This document shows positions 23,166-33,984 of a stretch of 64,000 bases of DNA, piece after piece. This DNA comes from Anaeramoeba flamelloides (lineage: Eukaryota > Metamonada > Anaeramoebidae), in NCBI GenBank assembly GCA_027625915.1, contig JANTQA010000021.1, positions 3,224,001-3,288,000 on the forward strand, given 5' to 3'. Made by a program: the position numbers and the translations under genes. Every line of letters starts with the position of its first letter. Position 1 is the stretch's first letter. The notes beneath the pieces were generated by a model. That model did not search any database. It was not told the DNA's origin and worked only from the letters and a program-made list of their open reading frames with translations.

Positions 23166-23360
23166 TAAGGATTATAATCCCTGAAACTGAAAAAAAAAAA
23201 AAAAGATTATCTTGTATTTTGTATAAGGTGATGTTATTTTAGTTCTTATCTTTAACGATCTTCAACTTAGTATGGATTTGCATAATTGGTTAAGAAAAGG
23301 AAAATTTTTTCAATTTATTTTGTTTTTTTTACTGAAACCCAAATCGAAAGGCTAATAGGT
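23166..23360. repeat. Single arm of the 43412 foldback family
   Basis: Aligns end to end with the left arm of the inverted repeat at 43412-43603: shared GATTATCTTGT, AGTTCTTA, and TTTACT/CCCAAATCGAAAGGCTAA against CCCAAATACGAATTGAAGA. The second arm is not found nearby. Confidence 0.65.
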
Positions 23361-24895
23361 TCGAAATAAATTATTAATAAAAGGCTTTTTTTGTGTTTTT
23401 GAGTGAAAATTTTATTTTGAATTCGCTTATATTTAGAGATTAGAACTTAATTCATTTTTTTTTTTTAGTTAAATTGTTATGAAGGAAAATATTAGTAAAA
23501 GAAATATTATATATTTTTTTTTTCATCATAAAATTTAGTTGATTTACTTTAGGTATAATATATTTCAAATAAATGAGAATATTTGCAATTTGTGAATAAT
23601 ATATTGATAAAATGTAATCAAATAAATTTTGTTTGAATTTATAAGAATTAATTATTATTGAAATTCCAGAATTAAAAAATAAATAAACCTTTAACCAAAT
23701 TTCGATATTATTTCATTTTAATTAAGGTTTTCAAAATATTTCCTGATAAAAAGAGCAGATCTAAAATATCTACATTATTTGTAATCATGCAAAAAATCAA
23801 GTTCTCATCGAGTAATCTATAAATAGACCAAAGGTGGTTGTACAAAAACGTAGGTTAAGTAAAATTCTTTTCAACTTTCATTTGTTTATGTTATTGATAT
23901 TAAAAAAAATACAGGATTTGAAATAATTATATATTTATTTATTAATAATAAAAACAATATTAAAAATTTTGATTTTTTTTTCATTAAAAATAATAAATAA
24001 TTTAAAAAATTTCAACAGAGGTGTATTAATCAACTTTTATGTACTAATAATATAACTTTTTTTGATATTTAATCCAACGCTTCATTTTTGGGAAAAGAAA
24101 CAAGTAAAAATCATACACAAACAAGAAAATACTAAAATTAGAGTTATTTTTCTGTTATTTTAAAAAATTCTCCCAATTTACAAACTTTTAATGAGAAATT
24201 AATTAAAAAAAATAATCTCTTTTTCTAAAAAACTTTTTTAAAAAAACAATCAAGTTTAAAATAAGTAAGTAATCAACATTTTCAAAGTGATATTATTAAT
24301 ACTCTAAAATTTAATCCTCTTCAAGAATTTTGTATTTCTTTTCTTTTATTCTAAAGTATAAAAAAAAAGTTCTTATGAAACATTTTGATCAATTTTTAAA
24401 ACTTTTTTTTGTCAAATTCTAAAAAAAAGATATACACTTTTTTTCAAATTGATTTCATGTTTATTTTACTTTTTTGTTTCTAAAAGAATGAATTTGAAGA
24501 AAGTAAAATTATTATTAATCATGAAGAGAGAAATTTATCGATTTTTATGAAACAGATAATAACAAAACAAAAAAAATCAATTCATGAATTTAGAAATATT
24601 TATAAAATGTATATTTCAATATTTGGGATATAAATAAAGAATTTTTTGTATTATTTGATGTATTAAAATCTTTTTTATTATAAATATGTTGTTATTGGAA
24701 TTTTATACAAAAATAATACTTTTTTCATCCAAGATACAAAATTTTGAAATTTTGAGATTTTTTGAATTCCGAATAGAATTTTTTTTTTTATTTTTAATAT
24801 GTTGTCTTTGATTTTTAAGTGGTCTGGTCTAGTATTCAATAATTTCGTAAACTAATTGTAATAATAGACTGATAAAATTGTTTTTAGAAAAAATT
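23361..24895. other. AT-rich intergenic stretch
   Basis: Nothing recognisable on either strand. Confidence 0.5.
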
Positions 24896-25096
24896 AAACA
24901 AATAGTTCCACTCAGAAGATATAAACCTTTAATGAAATTGGGGGTTCCATAAAATTTGTAAATTTAGATAAATTTTTTAGAATTTTGTTCCACTCGAATT
25001 ATTTTACTAGAATCTAAAAATTGTGATTTAATATGAGATTTTTTTTATATAAAATAAATTTTGTTGAAATTTCTATCTTAAAAGTGGAACTGATTG
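24896..25096. mobile_element. CAGTCAG-end MITE, decayed copy
   Basis: Left end AGTTCCACT...AAGATATAAAC and right end ATCTTAAAAGTGGAACTGA mirror each other and match the better-kept copies at 52698 and 56507 in size (about 200 bp) and end sequence. TA follows the right end. Confidence 0.65.
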
Positions 25097-25174
25097 TACT
25101 AATTAAAAAAATAAATAGTTAAAAAATACAATTAAATTAATAACTTAAAATACTACCATTTTCAAAAGGGTATT

Positions 25175-25178
<4 letters not shown>

Positions 25179-25209
<31 letters not shown>
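25179..25209. repeat. (TA)n microsatellite
   Basis: Uninterrupted TA dinucleotides in intergenic sequence. Confidence 0.95.
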
Positions 25210-25213
<4 letters not shown>

Positions 25214-25599
25214 TGTCAAAATTAAAATGTTTAATAAAGTTTTTTGTTTTAATAAATGTGGTTAATTATTTTCAAATGGTAAATTTTCTTCATATACACT
25301 ACTCGCCACTTCTTTATAAGAATAATGTTTCATTTTATTAAAATGATAAACTTGAAAAAAATTGTAATTCTGTCAAATTTTCACTTTTTTCAAATAGAAA
25401 ACTTTAAAAATGTATTAAAAAATCCTATTTTTTTTAAAAAATCTGTAGACTCAAAAATCATTTTCGATTTTGAATTTAGCTCTTTGAAAGTTCAATTTTA
25501 GAATTTCTTTTTGTAATAGAAAAGTATAAACAATTTTACTTAATTTTGGATCTTTTTTTTTGAAAAAAATCCAGATATTTTGGTAAACTTTGTATTTTT

Positions 25600-25960
25600 T
25601 CCAGTAGATGTCAAGTGGTGTGGATAGAAGTGTATTTGATGTATTTGGTAACCTTCTATTTATTTAAAATGTGAAGAAAAGTGTTTTGGGGAAGAAACGT
25701 AAAAAGGAAATCAAAAATAATTTTAACAGTATTCTGAGAAATCCATTCGACTGTAATTGTTTATTAAATGGTTTTTTTTTGTGGATTTGCATCATCAAAT
25801 ATAATATAAGTTGTATCACATATGTAAGCCCCCCATGGAAAAATATCACCAGAAAGGTAAACAATCACAAATTTATATAAAAAAAAAAAATTGAAAATTA
25901 AGAAATCATCTATTGTAATTATGTAGGAGAACTTTAAAAAAATATATTGGGTTTCCAAAT
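25600..25960. other. Overlapping open frames on both strands, unassigned
   Basis: Both strands are open for 60-70 codons. The minus frame (25958-25764) reads GDIFPWGAYICDTTYIIFDD, which has protein-like composition, but no start, splice partner or homologue is evident. I do not call a gene. Confidence 0.25.
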
Positions 25961-26282
25961 GATATTTTCCCAGATGATTTTTTATAAATTTTTAGTTCCA
26001 TTTTCATTTTTTCAAATCTTATTAACTAAACTTTTAAAACAGTTATCGACAAAGAGTATTTTGAAGATCAACTAATTTTACAAAGTTTCTTTACATTTAA
26101 ACCAATAAAATTCTTTATTCAAAGTTAAAAAAAAATTCGTTAATAAAGATTATTAAAAAAAATTTGCTAATAGATATTATAATTTGTCCTTATTGTTTAT
26201 GACATGTTGAAGAACCTTAAACCCTTAAACCTTCTTGAAAAAAGAAATAGGTCTTTTAGTTTGCGTAAAGTGTTGATGAAAT

Positions 26283-26450
26283 TTGCAGGGTTATCGGGAA
26301 AATAACAATAAAAAAATAAAAATATATTTTAAACTGTGGATAAAAGAACTAAAACACCTTGAACAAAACAAAAGGATGACATTTGTAATGTTTCTGAAGA
26401 ATTCATTCAGAGTGACCCTCCTTAAAAGTTTTTTTACCTTTCCCTTTCAT
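26283..26450 (+). pseudogene. Fragment related to the frame at 54686-55017
   Basis: The peptide EQNKRMTFVMFLKNSFRV here and NQNGRITFVMYLKNSLSV at 54880-54930 derive from DNA that agrees over some 55 bp at about 80 percent identity. The remainder does not align. No family recognised, so it may be a gene scrap or a repeat. Confidence 0.4.
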
Positions 26451-26531
26451 TTCTTATTTTTTAGTTTTAATCATTTACCAAAAAGAAAAGAAAAAAAGTG
26501 TTTTCTTTTTCAAGCTAAGAACTTTGACTGA

Positions 26532-27375
26532 ACGTGAACTTCAACATTTGTTGACATGAAGTCAAATTTAAAATTAAAAGCCATTGTTAACAAGTGAAAT
26601 AAAATACTCAAAAAATAACTTTTGTACTTTTTTTTGAAATCTTATTTGGCGAAAAAGCTAATCTCATTATTTTGTATTTACAATTTCTTCAAAGGTTAAC
26701 CACAAAACTTAAAATTATTGATTCATTTTATATTTGTTGTTCGGATTATCAGACAAAAGAGGAATCAAATTTTGAAAAACCCAGAGAAATTCTCTCAATT
26801 CTGTCTCTCTATTCAATCAAATCTCCAAAGTAAAATTTTTCAAACAAATAAGCAAAATAAATTTTTTCTTTGTCTTTCTACTTTTTTCTTTTTGATCGAT
26901 ATAACGAGTTTTTTCAATTAGCGCAGTTATTCACTTTTAGGCAAGAACCTCTCAACAATAAAGATTTTTTGTAGTTTAAAAATAAAAAAAATGACAAAAC
27001 AATGTGTTTTTTTTTCTTCTTTGAAAAGCCTACTGTTAATTGTATAATAAAAAGATCAAAATTTTCATTCCGCTTTCCTAAAAACACCTCTCTCAATAAT
27101 TAATATAAATCATAAAAGTCCCAATTCTAAAAGGTAAATGTATAATTTAAACTTTATTAAAGAAATAAAAGTTTCAGAATGTTACATGATTATTAAAATC
27201 TTTTTTTAGAAAGCTGAATGAAAATTTTGTTCCATTTATTTTAAAACAAATAGTATCTTCGTTTTTCCAGCCAGCCACTCTCAACAACCATTCTCAAATA
27301 CTTTTCATTTTTTTATCCTTTTATTTTTTAATTTTTTTAAAATTTCCTTTGCTTCGAAATAGTGTAAGTAAAAAG
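26532..27375. promoter_or_regulatory. Upstream region of the RRM gene
   Basis: Intergenic; holds the presumed promoter of the RRM gene. Short frames on both strands here have no protein-like character. Confidence 0.3.
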
Positions 27376-28473
27376 ATGTCTAAAACGAGCAAAACCAAAA
27401 AATCAAAAGTCTCCGCCAAAAACAGCAAACAAAGTTTGACCGAGAAATTGAGTAAGCAAACCTTGAATACTGATTTTGGTGTCTATGAAGGGGGCAATTG
27501 GAATAAAAGCAAAAAAAAACCCAGTTCTAGCGATCGAAAAAGCGATCGCAAAGTAGAAAAAAAAAAAGAACCACGAGACGTTTATGGGACAGGAGCTAGG
27601 CTTTTCATTGGAGGACTACCAGGTTTGGAAACCGATAAGGGAACGATTACAAAAGAGTTTAAAAAATATGGTGAAATTGCAGAGCTGTTGCTAAAACAAA
27701 CCTATGGTTTTCTCCAATTTACAAAACGAGAAAGTGCACAACGGGCTGTTAAAGGATCACAACAATTTATGATTGGTAACAAAGAAATTAAAGTCGAATT
27801 CTGTCGTGACGATGAGCGTCAAAAAAGAAGAAACAGTAATAGTTCTAACGATAGTTGGCAATCCAATTATGAGAAGGGTTCCGATCAGAGAAGAAGAGGT
27901 GGTCGAGGAGGGAGAGGAGGGAGAGGAGGCGGTTATTCACGAGACAATTCTTATATGAATAGTCGGGATAACCGTTTTAACCGAGAGAAAAAGAGAGACG
28001 ATTATAATAATCGGGATCGTGGTTATAGTCACCAGTCGAGGGTTAATAATTATAACCAAAACTATCGTGATAATAATTACTCAAATTATAACACAAACCC
28101 GAATAATCGAGACTTTGAGAACAATTATAATCGAAATTATAATGATAACAGATTTAATTCTGATAATAGAGTGAGAAATTATGGTAATACCAATTACGGA
28201 AGAGGCCGTGGTCGTGGTGGTGGGTTTAATCGAAAAAGACCATTCGGGAATAACTATTCCAGCGATGGTTTTGGTTTTAAAAAAAAAAGTGATCCAAATA
28301 TAAAATTTGAAAATAAAGGTCGAAAAGACAGACCACAACCACCTGCGACAAAAAGAGGTATATGGATTGTCATCGAGTCCAATGAGCTTCGAGCTTCAGC
28401 TGGAGCTTTAAAAAAAAATTTGCTTCGAAATATTAAGATTCTTGTTCAATATGAAATTGTTCCTCGTAAATAA
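27376..28473 (+). CDS. RRM and RGG-repeat RNA-binding protein, hnRNP C/NCOA5/Nab3-like
   Basis: Likely nuclear RNA-binding protein. The start is taken at ATG 27376 (MSKTSKTKKSK), giving 365 residues; the frame upstream has no ATG. After a basic N-terminus comes one RRM at about residues 73-145, with RNP2 LFIGGL and RNP1-like YGFLQF, and the central loop short as in hnRNP C, NCOA5 and yeast Nab3. RGG repeats (RRGGRGGRGGRGGG, about 175-190) follow, then RDN/YNN repeats and a second RGRGRGGG patch. The last 35 residues (RGIWIVIESNELRASAGALK then NIKILVQYEIVP) resemble the first strand-helix-strand of the anticodon-binding-like domain that follows the RRM in NCOA5 and Nab3, but the domain is then cut off. 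The sequence at the end, CTCGTAAATAATTTT, could be a donor, so a 3' exon may be missing from this model. Confidence 0.75.
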   Translation: MSKTSKTKKSKVSAKNSKQSLTEKLSKQTLNTDFGVYEGGNWNKSKKKPSSSDRKSDRKVEKKKEPRDVYGTGARLFIGGLPGLETDKGTITKEFKKYGEIAELLLKQTYGFLQFTKRESAQRAVKGSQQFMIGNKEIKVEFCRDDERQKRRNSNSSNDSWQSNYEKGSDQRRRGGRGGRGGRGGGYSRDNSYMNSRDNRFNREKKRDDYNNRDRGYSHQSRVNNYNQNYRDNNYSNYNTNPNNRDFENNYNRNYNDNRFNSDNRVRNYGNTNYGRGRGRGGGFNRKRPFGNNYSSDGFGFKKKSDPNIKFENKGRKDRPQPPATKRGIWIVIESNELRASAGALKKNLLRNIKILVQYEIVPRK

Positions 28474-31400
28474 TTTTTTTTTTTTTTCTTTTTTTTTTTT
28501 TCCGACTTTATTGTTTAATATTTTTTATATTTTGTGAAATGAATTTTGCTACTGATTTATGAAATTAAATTACCATTTTTTTTTCCACTCTAATCAATTC
28601 AATAACGTTAATCATGCCACTCACGATCTATCAAGTTTTCAATTAAATCACTTTTTTTTTTGAAATTTTTCAATAAGATGACTTTTTTTGTTTCAACTTT
28701 CACTGACGTCTCATAAATAAAGTGGGAACAAGTTGACAAATTATTGCCATTTGTCAGCAATTTAAAAACCAGAAATTACCCTAATATAAAATAATAATAA
28801 TAATAATAATAATAAAACCTACTGCAATTATATTAAAGAATAAAACATATGAGAAAAGTAGTTGATAAAAATATTTTGAGTTAAAAAAAAAAACAAATTT
28901 AGAAAAGTATTTACTTTTGTCATTTTACAAAAGTGTGATAGAAAAGTTTTTAGAATTGCCCTTAGTACCTTCAATAAACTTCAATAGGCCAACATTTCCA
29001 GAAAGATCAATCTTTCAATTTTTTTTGTACACTTTTTTGAAAACAACTTTATTAACTTTTGTTTTTTATCCTTTCTCCCAGTTTATAAAGAATTATATAT
29101 ACATAACAAAATCTTCTTTTTAAAAAAAATTATTCAATATAAGAGAATTTTATACTATTATTTTCCAATTAAAAAAAATGATAATTTTCAGTTCATTTTC
29201 CAAAATATTTTACTGTTTTATAAGTTGAAGTAAATCCAAAAGATCTTTACAACATCATTTAGAAATGATATTGTTAGGCGATAATATAAGCATCCTTCTT
29301 TAGTTAACTCTAATACTAAATTTTTACTCTGCTAATTTGATTCTAACAATTATCAATAATAAACATTTTGAAAATTCAAATAAAAATTTTCATATATTAA
29401 TTAGAAAATAACAGTATAACAATTGGACAAAATCAAATCACTCATAAATAAATTTATATATTACAAAAAAATTATTATTTTCAAGATTATAACCCCAATA
29501 TGATCAGACGAAAAAACTTTTAATTATTTTTTTTAGAGTACCACTTTTCATTTTGTTTTCCAAAAGTAAAATTTTCAAAAATTATACAAATTTAACTCAT
29601 TATTTCTTAAAATTTTTAAAAATTATTACTTTGTATTTATCCTGCTGAGAGTTCTCTTTTCTTTTTTGGATAAATTTTTGAATATCTTCATTAATTATTT
29701 TTCTAACTTGTAAAATTAAGAATAAAAACTTGTATTTAATTTTTTTTATTGTTCACAACCATTTTAACACTACCCCCAGAAACTTGCAAACACCCGAAAC
29801 CTTATTAAAACTTTTATAACATTATGAACAAAACCTTGATTAGTTCTAATAGTCTCAAAAAATAATTTCGAAGAGATTCAAAAATTAATAAAAAACATTT
29901 ATATAACGAAAATACATCAGTTTAACTTGAATCTTCCAAAACTCAAGAAATCTTGATCAACCTTTTTTTTATTCACCCAACTGGCTTCAAATACATATTA
30001 AATAAACTCATTTTTAAGTGGGTTGTAGTTATAATTTCAAAAAAAACTCTTTTTAGGACAATTGTAATTTTTATAAACATCGTTTTATGATTTTGTATTT
30101 CTGCATTTAAAATCATTTTTAAAATGAAATTTTAAACTCGAAGATGAATTCCCACGCTTTCCTTACGAAATAGCTAAATTTGAAATGGAAAATCCAGATT
30201 AATATTTTAAATCCACTCTACACGATCATGAAAAAATTTTTTCAAAAAAAAATCAAACATTTGCTAATTTTTCACTTTTTGATAACTTCACTTATAATAA
30301 ACACTATTAGTTAATAAAGGATCTTGGATCAAAAAATACTTTTAAAGATATTTAACAATTTAAGTTGGAAAATTCAATTTTCCAGTAAGATTTTTTTCAA
30401 ATTTAATAGTAAAAAAGTTGAATATTTTTATTTACACAGTTAAGAGGTTATAATCATATATTTTAAAAGTATTTTAAATTTAATAAATATCTTTCAAACT
30501 GATAACCAATTATTTGGACTATTATGAAATTATCTATTAATATAAATTTAAAAAAATCTTTTTTTTTTGATTTTCCGTTAGGTTTTTTTTAATTTTTGAA
30601 ATAAACAGAAAATTTTAATAAATTTTCGGTTTATTCCCAAAAAAGTAAAAAAAAACCTAGGACACTCACAATAATTATCATCAGTAATTTTTTTTCTCTG
30701 TTTCAGTTTTATTAGATGAGTACAATGTTTTCATAACTATTCGTTATTACCTATCAAAGTAAATATCCCCAAGTTGAATTAATCTATAATTCATTCTTCC
30801 GTTTATTTGTAGTTTTTTACCCGAAAAATGCCTTTTTTTCTAGACTAGATACTTTTAAAAAAGTTGGTTATACTAAAAACAATAAATACAATAGCCTCAA
30901 GATTTTAAAGTTCTGGAATTTTGATTATATTGTGAATAAACTTTATTATTCAAGATGAAAGGTTAAGGAAAGTAGTATTTTTGTCTAACTTTTTTTTTTC
31001 AATTTTATTTTTTAATACTAGTGTAGTACTTATGCAATTAATTGAATAAAATAGTTTTTCTGAGATTCTCTCAAATTTTTGAAAATTCAGACTTAAAGTA
31101 GTTAAATTTTCGTTTGAAAAGTACTTTAAATTAATTTTTGAGACTATTAGAACTAATTAATGTTCTGCTCATAATATTATAAAAGTTTTAATAAGATTTC
31201 ATGTGCTTGCAAGTTTATGTACCGAAGTTGAAACGTCTTTAAATGGTGCAGTGTATGGATAAATTAACTTTTCTTGTTTACTCTGATTTTTCAATTTGAT
31301 TTTAAAAATTTTAATGTGCTTTTTTTTTTTTAATTTTTATGGTTATTATTAACTATAATTAGAATAAATAAAATGTAGAAAATTGAATTAAAATTATTAA

Positions 31401-32126
31401 AATTATTAAAATGTATCAATATGTTTTTTTAAAGAGAAGAGAGCAATATTTAATAAGAGTTTTATTTTATTTTTATTTATTTTTTATATTAATATCCCAA
31501 TTAAAAACATAAAATCCCTTTCTTTTACATCACATCTTCTTGTCAAAGAAAAATCAAAGGAATTATCTAGAATTTATAAAAAAAGTCTACAAATATTAAT
31601 TTTTTTGTAAATAAAGACGAAATTTTTCTCTTAATACTGTTTAATTAAAGATTTAACAATTTTTAATGGGTTAAAAAGATTCAATATAAATGTGCTTTTA
31701 TTGGTATCATTTTAATCCAATGAATAAGTTTTTAAAAAACTGCTTTAATTTGAGAGCAATTAAATCTCATTCTAATCACGGCCATTTAATATATATATAT
31801 ATATATATACAATTTTGTTTAAAATACTTTATGATACCTTCTTCAATTCAAAATATTTTGTTTTGAAAAATTTTCTAATTAAGAGGTTTATATTTTCTCA
31901 ATAATAATGAAAATTTTCAACAAAAATTATTTTGAAGAAAAAAAAAAAAAAAGAATATTACAAAATTTTAAATTAATAAAAGTCCACTCTTATTAAAAGC
32001 CCATAAAATTAAAATTAATTTTTTAAAATATAATAACCAGTTTAATTTAAAGGAGTAAAATATTTCTTAGTTTTACCATTATTTTTAAACAATATAATAC
32101 TTTTATGAAACTAAAAAAATAAAAAA
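28474..32126. other. AT-rich intergenic stretch, possible 5' exon of Gln-rich gene
   Basis: A T-tract follows the RRM stop; an (AAT)n tract lies at 28789-28814, a lone hairpin at 30577-30668 and (AT)n at 31789-31809. The Gln-rich gene at 32438 lacks a start exon, which should lie in the right part of this stretch, but I could not identify it. Confidence 0.4.
30577..30668. repeat. Modular hairpin repeat, copy 4 (single hairpin)
   Basis: One hairpin, from CGTTAGGTTTTTTTTAATTT to AAAAAAACCTAGGACACTC, corresponding to the large hairpin of copies 2 and 6. The tail module is absent. Confidence 0.75.
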
Positions 32127-32307
32127 AATTAATTTCATAATCACAGAATTATAGCTCATTTCAAAAAAGTGATTACACAAAATTTTTCAGAAGTGTTGCC
32201 CAAACTGACTAATTCACTCTGCTAAGAAGTTTGATTAACACTTTTGAAAAATTTTGTGTAATCACTTTTTTGAAATGAGCTATAATTCTGTGATTATGAA
32301 ATTAATT
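32127..32307. mobile_element. Foldback MITE with near-perfect 71-bp arms
   Basis: Arms 32127-32197 and 32237-32307 are inverted copies with one mismatch around a 39-bp spacer. The outer ends read AATTAATTTCATAATCACAG, so a TTAA or TA target is possible. It lies just upstream of the acceptor for the Gln-rich exon, hence probably inside an intron. The arms are so alike that insertion or arm homogenisation is recent. Confidence 0.9.
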
Positions 32308-32437
32308 ATTTTGGTTGTAATTTTTTTTACAGTTCTAAAAAAACTGGTTCTAGTTTGTAAAAATTTCAATGATTTGGCAAAAAATTCAAAATAAATTTAA
32401 ACTTTACATATATTTAATGTTTTAATAATTGGAATAG

Positions 32438-33984
32438 CAAATACGGATGTTTATGAATTAGTTGATGAAGGAAAACTAATGGGATATAGATATGTGATAA
32501 TTATGTGGAAAAGATTCCAAGATGATAGGCCATTAACCTTAAAAGTTGTAAACCCAAATGGATTAGTTACAACAAAAAATGGTTTCACAGTTGATAGAGT
32601 AATTGATCATATTAAAAAACATGATCAAGAATCAAAAAACAGCTACCAGCAACAACAAAATAATTTTAATAATAATAATATGATTCCAAACCAACAATTT
32701 AATACATTACAAAACCCACCACCTTTTTCATACCAACAACAAAATTTCCAAAATGTTCCAAATCAACAAATGGCTTTACCTCAAAATATCGATCAGAATC
32801 AAATGATGAATAATTATCAAATGCCTAACAATCAATCTTATCCTAATATGCCTCAGCAACAATTTGTTCAACAACAACAGCAACTACCACAGCAACAGTC
32901 ATTTGTTCAACAGCAACAACCACAGCAACAATCATTTGTCCAACAGCAACCACAACAGCAACAGCAACAGTCAATGACAATGAATCAACAACAACCACAA
33001 CAACAATCACTGCCACAACAGCAAACCTTTGTTCAGCAACAACAACCACAACAGCAGCAACAGCAACAGCAACAGCCAATACAACAATTAAATACACAAA
33101 ATAATCAACAATTTAATCAGCAATCTCAAAAGTTACCATTCCAAAACACAAATCTGAATCAAAGCCAAAATAGATCCACGTTGAATCAACAACAAACACA
33201 ACAGTCATTACAACAACCAAGAATACAACAACAACAAACACAGCAACCATTACAACAACCACAACAGCAACAGCTGCTAATACAGCAACAACAACAACAG
33301 ATACAACAATTAAATAAACAATTAAATCAACAATTAAATCAGCAATTTCCAAGACAACAACAATTACAAACAAATCTTAATCAAAGCCAAAATAGATCCA
33401 CTTTGAATCAACAACAAACACAACAACCGTTACAACAACCAAGAATACAACCACAACAAACCCAGCAACCATTACAACAACCAAGAATACAGCAACAACA
33501 ACAATCCAAATTAAATCAGCAAGGCCAAAAATTTGTAAACCAGACAACTAATAATTTAAATACATTACAACAATTAAACCAATTAAACAAACAATTAAAC
33601 CAGCAAAAACAACCTTCGTCACAGCAGCAATTTAATCAATTTCCACAACAACAAAGAACCAAAAATGTAAATCAACAACAAACACAACAATTGTACAATA
33701 ACTCACATTCCCAATTACATCAAATAAAAATGAATATTAATTCTTTAGCACAGCCAAACGTTATTACCTCAACAATAACAAAACCCACGCCTACCACACA
33801 ACAAAAAATGATGAGTATGAATTCCTATACAACACCAAGCATCACACCATTTTCAAATACAGTTCAAAATCAAAATAAATTTCAACTACAACAAAGCCAA
33901 AACCCGAGAAACCAGTACCAATCAGTTCAACAAAATCTCTTTGCCAAACCTTTGCAAAATAAATGGCCCACCTTTGATAAATAA
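32438..33984 (+). CDS. Gln-rich protein with an unrecognised N-terminal domain, 5' exon missing
   Basis: The frame is open from 32401. The likely acceptor is AATAG ending at 32437; the first ATG, at 32479, falls inside the conserved-looking part, so an upstream exon is expected. Residues before the repeats (TDVYELVDEGKLMGYRY, VIIMWKRFQDDRPLTLKVV and NGFTVDRVIDHIKKHDQ) look like a compact alpha/beta domain that I cannot name. About 400 residues follow that are mostly Gln with Asn and Pro, containing an internal duplication (nucleotides about 33150-33255 and 33370-33490, both reading NLNQSQNRSTLNQQQTQQ). The C-terminus (QNLFAKPLQNKWPTFDK) is not low-complexity. Gln-rich tails of this kind are common in transcription and RNA-granule proteins, but no function is shown here. 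Confidence 0.75.

Noticed and set aside
26208-26240. CCTTAAACCCTTAAACCTT as an interstitial telomere-like repeat
   Set aside because: Only two units, and the telomere sequence of the organism is not known from this window.
32843-33373. Val/Ala-rich minus-strand frames
   Set aside because: Antisense reading of the CAA/CAG repeats of the Gln-rich gene.
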